Below are positions 40,268 to 49,303 of a stretch of 50,378 nt of DNA, piece by piece; position 1 is the first letter of the stretch; each line of letters begins with the position of its first letter. The notes beneath the pieces are model-generated. The model did no database searches. It saw only the letters and a program-made list of their open reading frames with translations, and was not told the origin of the DNA. The DNA is from a virus. Both the position numbers and the translations under genes were made by a program. The stretch lies in IMG/VR virus record IMGVR_UViG_3300033143_006579, positions 1 to 50,378 of that record; one strand, given 5' to 3'.

Positions 40268-41506
40268 TTATACATATAAGGTGCTATTTGATTGTGTTAA
40301 TAAAGTTTCCATATCTTTGGCATCTTGTGCTGATCTATCTGTAACTGTTGAACTTCCTGTAGTTACTTGAGACCCTCTAGAATTATTAGGTATAAGTTTA
40401 GGATTTGTACTAACAGGATAAACACTTCTTCTAGGTTTTATAAGTTCCGGGTTAATATTTGAATAATAATCTCCTGACATTGTTTGAGCATGATAATAAG
40501 GATCTCTTATTTCTTTTTCCCTTTCCATTGCTTGTAAATATGTTTTCAATGTTGGTCTATTTGCTTGTTTTCTTTTACCTTCATCTGCAAGAATAGAATT
40601 GAAAAGAGAGATAAAATCAATTCTCACATCAACCATTCCCAACCTTTGATTATCACCTATTTGTTGTTGATCCCCACCTTTTATAACCGCTATATTTGTA
40701 ATAGCTGCTGGAGAAAGATCGTATATACCAGGGCATCTTACCTTATGTAAAAATGGCCATTTGTATGATGAACCATCAATTGATCTAGGAACTCCTAATG
40801 CTAATATAACAGCTAATGGCCCGATAATATAATGTTTTGTAGATGCTAGACTTTTAGGACTTGGATTGAATAATCTACATGTTAATGTATATGATGGAGC
40901 GAATCCACTATTTTGCCATAGTTGTGGAAAGTCAACTCTATGACCAGCTATCATTGTATTAACAAGATCAGCTCCAGCTCCCAATGTAGAATTTTGTTTA
41001 GCCGCAGCATTTCTAACACTTTGTAAGGCATTTCCAACCCCCGCCCCAATATTTCCAGCAGTACCAAGAGCAGTACCAATCATTCCATCTACCGATTTTC
41101 CAACCCCACTTAAATGCCCACTTAAATTTTTTATAAGCTCAATAGCATTATTTGAATTGGACATCTGTGATAATTGCGACATTCCAGAAGAAGCAACGTC
41201 TGTCATTTTTTGTAGAAAGGTTTCTCCATATTCATTAGTAAATGTATCAGTTGGAAATGAATCAGCTATAAATGCTATATTAATATTTTTATCAGAAAGT
41301 TTATAACCTGCATTTTCTAGGATATTATTATATGTATTCCAATCTTCAGAAACTGTAAAAGCTGTTAGTCCTGTTGACATCTCAGGTTTACAAGGAATTA
41401 TATTCACAACAGGCATTGAATTTCTAACTTTTTGATTAGATATATACGTACCCATTGAAGGTGGTAATCCAAAAACACCGTGATCTGGTTTTAATATAGT
41501 TGTCAT
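40268..41506 (-). CDS. Baseplate tail-tube cap protein, T4 gp48-like (tentative)
   Basis: The 412-residue product has DFPQLWQNSGFAPSYTLTC, then IIGPLAVILALGVPRS, WPFLHKVRCPGIYDLSPAA and a DVRIDFISLFN ending. I recall this pattern from gp48/gp54-like tail-tube cap proteins of T4-like phages. The middle holds a Gly/Ala-rich low-complexity stretch (about 120-190) and the tail is Ser/Thr-rich and disordered. It is the last gene of the minus run, next to the tape measure. Good GAGGAT ribosome site on the minus strand. Confidence 0.55.
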   Translation of the reverse strand: MTTILKPDHGVFGLPPSMGTYISNQKVRNSMPVVNIIPCKPEMSTGLTAFTVSEDWNTYNNILENAGYKLSDKNINIAFIADSFPTDTFTNEYGETFLQKMTDVASSGMSQLSQMSNSNNAIELIKNLSGHLSGVGKSVDGMIGTALGTAGNIGAGVGNALQSVRNAAAKQNSTLGAGADLVNTMIAGHRVDFPQLWQNSGFAPSYTLTCRLFNPSPKSLASTKHYIIGPLAVILALGVPRSIDGSSYKWPFLHKVRCPGIYDLSPAAITNIAVIKGGDQQQIGDNQRLGMVDVRIDFISLFNSILADEGKRKQANRPTLKTYLQAMEREKEIRDPYYHAQTMSGDYYSNINPELIKPRRSVYPVSTNPKLIPNNSRGSQVTTGSSTVTDRSAQDAKDMETLLTQSNSTLYV

Positions 41507-41509
41507 TTT

Positions 41510-44500
41510 TTATCCTCTTGCTCCACATACCAATACTGCATGGGCATATTGATCCCCACTTGATGCGGTACCTCCACCAGGTACTCCTCCTCCCCCACCA
41601 CTAACATTACTAGACATGTTATTTACAGAATTAACAATAGCAGAAGAACTATGAACTACAGCACGACTGTTTTGATCCATGCTATTTTTAACAGCATTAG
41701 AAATTCCTTCATTTGATTTAGCAATTTCTCCTGCTGTGATTTTCCCTTCAAATAATTTTTCAACTACATTTGATTTAGCAAGTTCTCCTGCTCCCATCAT
41801 AACCCCTGGTCTTCTCTCAGAAGCAGAAGTATTTTTACCCAACAGACCTTTCTTTTTCAAAAATGGTCCTATTATTGGAATAGAAGAAATTTTGCCTAAC
41901 CACCAATCTTTAGCAAATAACATCATCTCTTTCATTATTCTCAAAGGCCAAGTAATTAACTTCCATATAGATACGATAATTTTCTTAATACCACCTCCAA
42001 CAGCTTGTAATCCTTTAGATATATTTTTTCCGCCTATGAATCCAAGTAATCCACCAGCTATAGCACCTACCGCTCCACCGATAGCAGTTCCAAACCCAGG
42101 TACAATAGATCCAATTGCAGCTCCAAGTGCTCCACCTTTAGCAACACCTTTTAAAGTTCCACCTACTGTGAATGCCCCATTCGCTCCACCTAGTGCACCT
42201 CCAACCCCAGCAGCTAACTTATTTGTTCCCCATTTTTTAGCTTTACCAACTCCTTTATAGGCATCATACCCCATTAAACCAACACCAGCAACACCAGCAG
42301 CAATCGGTAATGCAGCAGCACCACCTACTGCACCTATTCCAGCTTTTGATGCCAAGCTTCCAATTCCAGTCATAGCCATACCACCAACGGCACCAACTTT
42401 TCCAAATAAAGATTTACCAAAATTCATAAGAGTACTGAACATTGCCATTAATATTGGCCATATAGCACTTCCAATTTTCTTGATTTTTCTACCTATTCCA
42501 GCGAATATTTTAGTTACTCTAGTTTGATATTTAAAAGATTGTTTTCTGAATTGTTCAATTTTGTCAGGAAGATCCATTGCTTGTTTCCATCTTTGACTTA
42601 TCATTTTTCTTCTTATTGACCATTGTTCTTTTCTTGCTTCTCTAATTCTTTGTCTCATTTCTTTAGAATCAATTCTTGCTTGTTTTTTAGCTTCGAACAT
42701 TTCCAATTTCATTTTTTTCATATCGGATTTCATTTTTCGGTTTGCAGCAGCTCTTTGCGCTTTTAGAAATGGTTTTTGTTTAATCATTTCTAATTTTCTT
42801 GCGGCCGCTTCTTTTTTCGCTTCCATCTTAGCTTGTCTATATCTTGCTTTACCTTCAATTTTCTCTTTCCACATTAGAATTTTTTGTTCGTGTGTGATTT
42901 TTCTTTTTTCAATTTTATCTCTTAATGCGGCAGTTTTTTTATGTATCTTAGCTTCTTTTTTTCTCATTTTAGCTTGCATATTAGAAAGTTTTTTCTGATG
43001 TATTAATTCAAGTTTTCTTTGTCTTCTTGCTCTAAATTCAGTAAAGAACAACATAAATTTTTGTTGTCTTACTAATGACTTTTGATATTTTATAGATTTC
43101 TTTCTATAGAATTCTCTTATTTTGTTTTCTTCTTTTAAACTTTTCTTTACAATTCTGTTTCTTTTTAATACTCCAAAAAATTGCTCTTTTTTTCTGAACC
43201 ATGAAAGTCGTCTTGCGGTTCTCATTTCAAGTTTTTCTTTTAGATTATTAATTTTAATTTCATGTTTAGTATTTCTATCATTTCTTTTATTTATAATTTT
43301 TTCTGCTTTGGCATCAAACTTTTGTTGTCTCTTACTACTTTTTCCTAGATGCTTTGCGAAAGACTCCATATGGTCAGGAGTTCCAATCATTTCCCCAGCA
43401 TGCGCTTTAAAGAATCCAGGTTGAGTAAACTTGAAAGGTCTATATTTTGCTTTGGCAAATGATTCAACAGGTTCACCTTTAGCTATTCCTTTTAAAGTTT
43501 TTCCTTTGAATAGATCTCCTATACTTGTAATTCCTGCTTCTGCTAATGCATCACGGTCTAATTCAAGCCCATCAACAAGTGCATCAAATGCATTACCCAT
43601 TAGACTAGATTTAGATTTAGGTTTTTTTCTCCATTTATTTATTTTACCTAATCTAGTCCATGTTTTTTCTTTTAGATCCGCTCCCTTTCCTTCTCCACCT
43701 GCAAGCTGTACCATTTCAGTATTAAGACTTATAATTCTATCAAGACGGATCATTGTATCACTATATAATAATCCCATTACATTTGAGAGTTTTAGAAATA
43801 CATTTTGGGTTCTTGTTGCCGCAGCAACTCTAGATCTATATTTACCTTGAATTCCAAACAAGAATTTTAATGGAGATACAAAAGTAGTTTTCAATGCATC
43901 TCCAAGCATAATTAAATTTCTAAATGTAGGATGTTCAACAAGTGTACGTTGCCATGCAATCTGTAATCTATCAGTTGATCCAATCATTGCTATTCTTAAA
44001 TCTAACATAGCACGTAACATTCTATCTTGCCATTTTCCTTCCCCAAAATTCTTTGCGTTTTTAAAAGCATATAAAAAATCTTGAACTAACCCTTGACTTT
44101 TTCTTCCTTTTTTACCCCCTCCTATATAAGTTTCTATATTTGCATAACTCTCAGACATCATATCAATAGAATCTTTTAATTGAACTCTATCTGGAATTTG
44201 TTCATCAATTCTAGCAAGAAGTTTATCAATTGGCATAACAACTTCAGCAGGATGTATTTGAGCTAATCCTCCTTTTTCAACATACCCACCAACTTGCATT
44301 TTTGGTATTTTAGCACCTAATTCTTTTATACTTGCATTAACATTACCCATGGCTGCTTGTGATTCTTGAGAATAGTTAACTTTTCCTTTACCACTACCAA
44401 ACGACCCTTTAAGATCACTTCCTAGATTTTTAGCTAATGAACCAGCACCAGAGAAAATTCCGCCTAATCCTTTAGAAATATTATCTTTCATTGAATCTGT

Positions 44501-44953
44501 GGCAGTTTTAAACACATCAGTTTCAACGAATTTTGAAGCAAAATAACCAAATAATGGAGTTGATTTAGCTAACGCCATAGCTACCGTATTTTGTCTATTT
44601 ACACTTATATCTTCAGCAACGGCTTTTCCATATTGACTTATTGAGTCTCCAGTTGCTCTAGCAGTTTCTTCTGTTATATGTTTTATCCCTTTACCTAGAG
44701 ATGATATTGTATAATTTAAAGCACTTATAGTTTTATTCATATCCGATGCAGCGATATTATTATCAGTTGTATGATTCATAGTTTCAGCAGATTTTTCAAT
44801 ATCAGCCATAGACTTTTGTATTCTATTGGATTGTGAGTCGGACTGCTGTTCTATTCTATATAACTGATCTTGCATGGAATTAATTTTTTTAGCTCTATAT
44901 TTACTTTCACTTGTAGAACTATCAATTCCTTGTGGCGGTTTTTTATCGGCCAT
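41510..44953 (-). CDS. Tail tape measure protein
   Basis: The 1147-residue product starts with a Ser/Gln-rich helical region (MADKKPPQGIDSSTSESKY), followed by a very long Lys/Arg/Glu-rich coiled coil with Met and Gln (about 540-815). Ala/Gly-rich hydrophobic segments follow (about 835-1015, several GAIG-type membrane-like stretches). It ends Gly-rich (SGGGGGVPGG). Length, coiled coil, hydrophobic segments and position next to the tail-tube cap protein fit a tape measure protein that sets tail length. The call is structural, not from a conserved motif. Confidence 0.75.
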   Translation of the reverse strand: MADKKPPQGIDSSTSESKYRAKKINSMQDQLYRIEQQSDSQSNRIQKSMADIEKSAETMNHTTDNNIAASDMNKTISALNYTISSLGKGIKHITEETARATGDSISQYGKAVAEDISVNRQNTVAMALAKSTPLFGYFASKFVETDVFKTATDSMKDNISKGLGGIFSGAGSLAKNLGSDLKGSFGSGKGKVNYSQESQAAMGNVNASIKELGAKIPKMQVGGYVEKGGLAQIHPAEVVMPIDKLLARIDEQIPDRVQLKDSIDMMSESYANIETYIGGGKKGRKSQGLVQDFLYAFKNAKNFGEGKWQDRMLRAMLDLRIAMIGSTDRLQIAWQRTLVEHPTFRNLIMLGDALKTTFVSPLKFLFGIQGKYRSRVAAATRTQNVFLKLSNVMGLLYSDTMIRLDRIISLNTEMVQLAGGEGKGADLKEKTWTRLGKINKWRKKPKSKSSLMGNAFDALVDGLELDRDALAEAGITSIGDLFKGKTLKGIAKGEPVESFAKAKYRPFKFTQPGFFKAHAGEMIGTPDHMESFAKHLGKSSKRQQKFDAKAEKIINKRNDRNTKHEIKINNLKEKLEMRTARRLSWFRKKEQFFGVLKRNRIVKKSLKEENKIREFYRKKSIKYQKSLVRQQKFMLFFTEFRARRQRKLELIHQKKLSNMQAKMRKKEAKIHKKTAALRDKIEKRKITHEQKILMWKEKIEGKARYRQAKMEAKKEAAARKLEMIKQKPFLKAQRAAANRKMKSDMKKMKLEMFEAKKQARIDSKEMRQRIREARKEQWSIRRKMISQRWKQAMDLPDKIEQFRKQSFKYQTRVTKIFAGIGRKIKKIGSAIWPILMAMFSTLMNFGKSLFGKVGAVGGMAMTGIGSLASKAGIGAVGGAAALPIAAGVAGVGLMGYDAYKGVGKAKKWGTNKLAAGVGGALGGANGAFTVGGTLKGVAKGGALGAAIGSIVPGFGTAIGGAVGAIAGGLLGFIGGKNISKGLQAVGGGIKKIIVSIWKLITWPLRIMKEMMLFAKDWWLGKISSIPIIGPFLKKKGLLGKNTSASERRPGVMMGAGELAKSNVVEKLFEGKITAGEIAKSNEGISNAVKNSMDQNSRAVVHSSSAIVNSVNNMSSNVSGGGGGVPGGGTASSGDQYAHAVLVCGARG

Positions 44954-44964
44954 GTTTTAAACCC

Positions 44965-45903
44965 CTATAATGCTTTTATGATTTTATTTACTTTTGATAA
45001 AGATCCTTTCTCAGAATATATTGCTATAACTTCTGACGGGTATATTAGTTCTTGAATACAAATAGTTTGTAAATTTTTCATTCCAAATGCATCTTTATAT
45101 GCGTCATACATAGGAATTAATATATGACGAAAAACTCTAAGACTATTAAAAAATGCTTCTATATTTTTTATATATAATTTAATTAATGTTATAAAATCTA
45201 ATAACTTCCTATCAAAGTCATTATCATCCATTGTAGAATATGGTTTTAATGATTTCTCTAAAAACTTATAATATTTCACCAATAATGAATTATTTAATTT
45301 TCCTTTTCCTTTTTCAAATGTTTTATATATAAACAGCATTATTTGCTCTGCTTTCTTATCATCAAATTCATCCGTTAAACTGAATAATCGTTTAAATAAA
45401 AATCTATAATATAAACACAATTCAGGTTTAAATGTTGAAATAAATTTAGTTGTTTCATGAGATGCCATATGCATCAATTCATGAACTATTAATTGTGACA
45501 TAAATGAATCTGACGCATATGTAAAAATATTAGTATTATTACTTAGAAGAATATAAATTCGTTTAGTTTTTACAGGATCATAAAATCCTCTTATACTTTT
45601 TATATAACTTGGAATGAATATTCTCCAAGCTATAAATCCTATTAAAGATTTAGTGAAAAAACAAATATTTACTTTTTTTCTTTTTAATAGTTTTTCTATT
45701 TCTTTTACAACTCCTTTACTTCGACTTTGTTTTCCCAAAGCCTTAATAAATTTATCATTGAGTTTGTTTGATCCATATAATAAAGAACCATCAAGTTTAA
45801 CAATTGGTTTCAGTCCTATTGGAACTGCCCATAATTCCTTTAGATCTTCCCCTTCTTTAATATTATTCTCAACAGCTTCTATAATAACATCTAATTCATT
45901 CAT
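44965..45903 (-). CDS. Zinc metallopeptidase-like protein in tail/terminase block
   Basis: The 312-residue product contains IVHELMHMASHE, an HExxH zinc site (His-Glu-Leu-Met-His) with another His/Glu four residues on. The rest is helical, Lys-rich and aromatic, without a signal peptide. Lying between terminase and tape measure genes, it may act in prohead or tail maturation, but T4-type prohead proteases are Ser proteases, so this would be unusual. Substrate unknown. AAGGAG ribosome site on the minus strand. Confidence 0.65.
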   Translation of the reverse strand: MNELDVIIEAVENNIKEGEDLKELWAVPIGLKPIVKLDGSLLYGSNKLNDKFIKALGKQSRSKGVVKEIEKLLKRKKVNICFFTKSLIGFIAWRIFIPSYIKSIRGFYDPVKTKRIYILLSNNTNIFTYASDSFMSQLIVHELMHMASHETTKFISTFKPELCLYYRFLFKRLFSLTDEFDDKKAEQIMLFIYKTFEKGKGKLNNSLLVKYYKFLEKSLKPYSTMDDNDFDRKLLDFITLIKLYIKNIEAFFNSLRVFRHILIPMYDAYKDAFGMKNLQTICIQELIYPSEVIAIYSEKGSLSKVNKIIKAL

Positions 45904-45914
45904 TAATGGTCTCC

Positions 45915-47588
45915 TTACATATTATCATATAGTGACAACACATCAACAAATCCTTGATGTTCACTAATATTATTTTTAACATATTTCATTATCTGAGCAT
46001 TTGACATCTCATCCATGTGGGAAGTATTTGAATTTATCAAACTACTTATTTCTTGGCTTTGTTCAGATATCTTATCTGTTGTTACTAATACTCTACTTGA
46101 ATCATATTTTCTTACATAAAAGCATAAAGCTGCACTAAGAGCTAAATCGTCATGAGAACCTTCTTCCGCTTCAACTTTACCATTCTTTTTAGTAATAAGA
46201 CCTGTTAGTTCAAGAGCAAGTCTTTCAGATTTTACAATTTCTGGAAACTGACTAATATATGAATACAAAGCATCAATCATCAAAGGCCGTGTTTTGGCAT
46301 TAGTAGACAACCCTGGAACAATTGTTTGCTCACCTCTTTTTTCAGAATATACCATTGTTGTATATTCAGCCGAATCGTTTATATGTTCAACAACTTGATT
46401 TCCATATGAATTTGATTCTATTATAACTGTTCCATTTCTATATAATGAACAAGCTACTTTAACAACTTTTACAAAATCAAGTACTTTACATTTTCCTTTA
46501 TATTCCCAAACCTGATTTAATGTTTCCCAATCCCAAACTGTTATAGCACTTTTATCAGCTCCATGTTCACTCGCTGTATCCACCCCAATTAAATAATAAG
46601 ATCCAGGATTGGCATCCTCAAACTTCCAACATTCCCCTCCAAATAATTTAATCCTCTTTGTTTCATTTATAATAGCAGAAGAATCTTGCATTTTCTCAAC
46701 AGTTATTGCTTCAAAGAATGAACCTTCAGAAGGAAGGAATTTTAATTCCAACTCTTGTTGAATTTTTCTAGGATCATCTTCGAATAGTTTACATTGAACT
46801 TGATACCAATCTGGATCATCTGCTAATTCTGGAATCATTTTCCAGTGAATAATAAATGGTTTGAAAATTTCGTTTCTATCTGCAATAGCTTTATTATATC
46901 TATCAAAATACCATTTTCCAATTCCAACTGTTTTGTTAGGAGTGGATAACACCACAGTGCCATATGGTACTCCATTTTTCTTAGCATGCATCTGATTAGT
47001 AGATAGAGCTGGAACCATTGAAGTCCATGCTTTATCCAGATATAGGACAAATGCAGCCTCATCAATGACAAGAAATGTTATTGCTTGACCACGAAGAGTT
47101 TTTTCTGGAGCATTTGGATTAACAGGAGATGCAATTACTTTTGAACCATTTGTAAGAATAAATGATTGTTCGCTTCTTTTTGCAAATCCTCTTCCTAATA
47201 CTCCTTTTGGAGGTTTCATCCAATCAGGAAGTTTTTCAATCATTCCACGAATAGTTCTCGCAAAATGGGTTGCTTCTTTTCCATCTTTTGAAATAATCCC
47301 TACAACTGCATTATCATAAAATATAGCTAGCCATGTAGCATATGCTTGAATTACAGTTGATATTCCAATTTGTCTTGATTTTAAAACAATAACATATTTA
47401 TTACTGTTGACTAATTTAACTAATTCATCCTGTTTATCATATAACATTAAAGGAGTGTCACCACCTGGTAATTCAAGTAAAACATAAGTAGCACAAAAAT
47501 ATCTAAAATTATTTTTACAACGAATAAATTCAGTAATATACTTATTTGCTTTTGTTTGTATTTTACTCGCTTTAGTAATTGATGCCAT
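45915..47588 (-). CDS. Terminase large subunit (T4 gp17-like)
   Basis: The 557-residue product has the ATPase motif KSRQIGIST (Walker A-like), FLVIDEAAF (Walker B with catalytic Glu), and STPNK as the coupling motif. It then has the nuclease domain with IGVDTASEHGADKSAI (first Asp of the RNase H-like site) and HDDLALSAALCF. Together these make the DNA-packaging motor with its headful nuclease. Length is near T4 gp17 (610). AAAGGAG precedes the ATG at 47588. The small terminase subunit is not seen here. Confidence 0.93.
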   Translation of the reverse strand: MASITKASKIQTKANKYITEFIRCKNNFRYFCATYVLLELPGGDTPLMLYDKQDELVKLVNSNKYVIVLKSRQIGISTVIQAYATWLAIFYDNAVVGIISKDGKEATHFARTIRGMIEKLPDWMKPPKGVLGRGFAKRSEQSFILTNGSKVIASPVNPNAPEKTLRGQAITFLVIDEAAFVLYLDKAWTSMVPALSTNQMHAKKNGVPYGTVVLSTPNKTVGIGKWYFDRYNKAIADRNEIFKPFIIHWKMIPELADDPDWYQVQCKLFEDDPRKIQQELELKFLPSEGSFFEAITVEKMQDSSAIINETKRIKLFGGECWKFEDANPGSYYLIGVDTASEHGADKSAITVWDWETLNQVWEYKGKCKVLDFVKVVKVACSLYRNGTVIIESNSYGNQVVEHINDSAEYTTMVYSEKRGEQTIVPGLSTNAKTRPLMIDALYSYISQFPEIVKSERLALELTGLITKKNGKVEAEEGSHDDLALSAALCFYVRKYDSSRVLVTTDKISEQSQEISSLINSNTSHMDEMSNAQIMKYVKNNISEHQGFVDVLSLYDNM

Positions 47589-47657
47589 CTATCGCTCCTT
47601 TATATTCTATTCTCTATTTATTATTTGTTCTTATAAAAGTACGTATAGTTTTAGTTA

Positions 47658-47678
47658 CTATATATATTAATCCATGAA
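47658..47678 (+). promoter_or_regulatory. Candidate promoter element (copy 4, towards secreted protein)
   Basis: CTATATATATTAAT (47658-47671), two bases, ATGAA (47674-47678), then exactly 35 nt to the ATG at 47714. It lies in a 125-bp gap between the divergent terminase (-) and secreted-protein (+) genes. The spacing equals that of copy 2, which supports a shared function. Confidence 0.65.
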
Positions 47679-47713
47679 TGATAAGTATCATTACCCACTA
47701 AAGGAGGTATACA

Positions 47714-48247
47714 ATGGTTAAAAGAATATTCATTATTGTATTAGCTGTGTTGATGTCAGTTTCAACTGTTTATGGTGGTTGGGGGTCAAACGATTATGAT
47801 TTTATGAAAAGCGATACGACCATTCAAAAACAACTCGAAGGTCTCTACCAGATGAAGAAGCAGGTTCCACAAATGAACGATTATTTGACCGCTATTATAA
47901 GTTCCCCGGATGTGCTGTATTCTAATCTTAAAGAACAGCGATGCGATAAAGAAATTTTAGAATTTGTAAAGGACAATGGGGAGTTTTCATTAAAACTCCT
48001 TCATCTCAGCATTGTTCAGGCGGTATCGCCGGCACTTCAAAATATAAATGAACTTGTCTTTGTTACAAATTACATCCGGGCACCAACTGCTATGGCGGCC
48101 ACAAATGCACAAGAAATGGGAATGGAAACCCAGTTTATGAAGCAAATGTATACTTTCCAGGTTTATGACTTTCTGTCAGGACCCGAAGGATTAAAAATTC
48201 AAATGGAAGCTATTTTCCATGCTACCAAAAAAGCACATGATAAGTAA
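47714..48247 (+). CDS. Secreted/periplasmic protein with signal peptide, GC-richer
   Basis: The 177-residue product starts MVKRIFIIVLAVLMSVSTVYG, a Sec signal peptide with an Ala/Val-rich core and a likely cleavage site after VYG. The mature part is helical with a single Cys (RCDK). It is visibly richer in G and C than its neighbours and is the only + strand gene between two minus-strand blocks. Promoter element, AAAGGAGG ribosome site and a perfect terminator frame it, so it looks like an independently acquired cassette (moron). Function unknown; a periplasmic role in exclusion or host modification is possible. Confidence 0.75.
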   Translation: MVKRIFIIVLAVLMSVSTVYGGWGSNDYDFMKSDTTIQKQLEGLYQMKKQVPQMNDYLTAIISSPDVLYSNLKEQRCDKEILEFVKDNGEFSLKLLHLSIVQAVSPALQNINELVFVTNYIRAPTAMAATNAQEMGMETQFMKQMYTFQVYDFLSGPEGLKIQMEAIFHATKKAHDK

Positions 48248-48255
48248 CCCAGCGA

Positions 48256-48296
48256 AAAAATGAACCGCTCCCTTATTCAAGTCGCGGTTCATTTTT
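48256..48296. terminator. Bidirectional Rho-independent terminator
   Basis: AAAAATGAACCGC (48256-48268) pairs perfectly with GCGGTTCATTTTT (48284-48296) around a 15-nt loop, with A and T runs on the two sides. It ends the secreted-protein gene (+) and lies just after the stop of the minus-strand gene at 48309. Its AAAAATGAACCG arm also appears in the terminator at 38411-38445 read on the minus strand. Confidence 0.95.
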
Positions 48297-48308
48297 CGGT
48301 GTAATTTT

Positions 48309-48638
48309 TTATGTATTTGGGCAGACTGTTCGTCTCATTACCATTGTTAAATAATACGCTAAGAATAAATTTATTAAAAACTGAGTTTGAGATGTAACTT
48401 TATTGTATCTGTCTATATACTTAACCTCAGTTAGTACTTCAATAACTAATGAATTTATTTGTTGTTTAAAATAAATTTCACTCTTAGTCCTTTTAATTGA
48501 CATTATTTTTCTTACATGTTTATAATAATCTTTTCCACATAACATTTTCATTTCTTTTAACTCTTTGGTAAACAATACTAATGAAACCTTAATTTTATCA
48601 GTGTATTTAGTATTTCCTAAATTTGTCAGTCGTAACAT
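48309..48638 (-). CDS. Unrecognised 109-residue protein
   Basis: Small basic helical protein with a hydrophobic C-terminal stretch (FLINLFLAYYLTMVM) that could be a membrane helix. Its start overlaps the end of the upstream gene by 32 nt on the same strand. No family recognised. Structural-module location suggests a tail role only by context. Confidence 0.6.
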   Translation of the reverse strand: MLRLTNLGNTKYTDKIKVSLVLFTKELKEMKMLCGKDYYKHVRKIMSIKRTKSEIYFKQQINSLVIEVLTEVKYIDRYNKVTSQTQFLINLFLAYYLTMVMRRTVCPNT

Positions 48639-49302
48639 GCTGATACGAGTTCTCTTCGTCGTCAGCGGGTTCTCTTTGAGTCTGTATTCCTAGTCCTAAT
48701 TCAGCGTTTTTATAGTATGTTTCAGCAAATGAACGAGTTGACTGGGCAATTCTATGTCGTGCATATGTTATAAATTTTGAAATTTTATCAAGATCATAAT
48801 TTTTAATTGCAGGTCCCCATTGTTTCATAAGTTCTTTAGATAGAAAATATATAGCATTCCCAATTGTTTTCTCCCTAGAAAATAGATGAGTTTTTGTTAA
48901 TGTATCTAATGTATATTTAAATACATCTTCTTGACAATATTTGAAATGAATTTCAAATCTAGCAGCATAATGTCGTAATTCATAAAATATCATAAAATAC
49001 TGTGCCATCAATTTGTCATTTTTATTTAAAAAATAATGCATTAGAAAAATATAAAAATTAGCAAGAGGTTCTTTATGAAGTTGAAATACAGCCTCTTTTC
49101 TACCTACCCATACCCTTTTTGCGTAATCTCTAACATCTTTTTCAGTTAATCCAGATAGTTTTAAAAATTCATAATAGTGTTTTTTCATAGAAGGTCTGAA
49201 ACATGGAGTTGATAAACCAGATATATTTGTTGCAACAGCTCTTACAAGAACAGACTTCATTCTTGGTTTGTTTATTTTAATTTTTGCAAGCAATTTTTCC
49301 AT
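48607..49302 (-). CDS. Unrecognised 231-residue protein in baseplate region
   Basis: Helical, basic protein (MEKLLAKIKINKPRMKSVL...) ending in an acidic tail (EPADDEENSYQ). AAGGAT ribosome site on the minus strand, 1 nt after the baseplate wedge stop. It sits between the baseplate wedge protein and the small gene, so it may be a structural or chaperone protein. No motif recognised. Confidence 0.6.
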   Translation of the reverse strand: MEKLLAKIKINKPRMKSVLVRAVATNISGLSTPCFRPSMKKHYYEFLKLSGLTEKDVRDYAKRVWVGRKEAVFQLHKEPLANFYIFLMHYFLNKNDKLMAQYFMIFYELRHYAARFEIHFKYCQEDVFKYTLDTLTKTHLFSREKTIGNAIYFLSKELMKQWGPAIKNYDLDKISKFITYARHRIAQSTRSFAETYYKNAELGLGIQTQREPADDEENSYQHVTTDKFRKY

Positions 49303-49303
49303 A

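Noticed and set aside
41679-43850. Proline- or phenylalanine-rich open frames on the + strand
   Set aside because: They are antisense shadows of the Ala/Gly-rich and Lys-rich tape measure gene, with no ribosome sites or coherent protein character.
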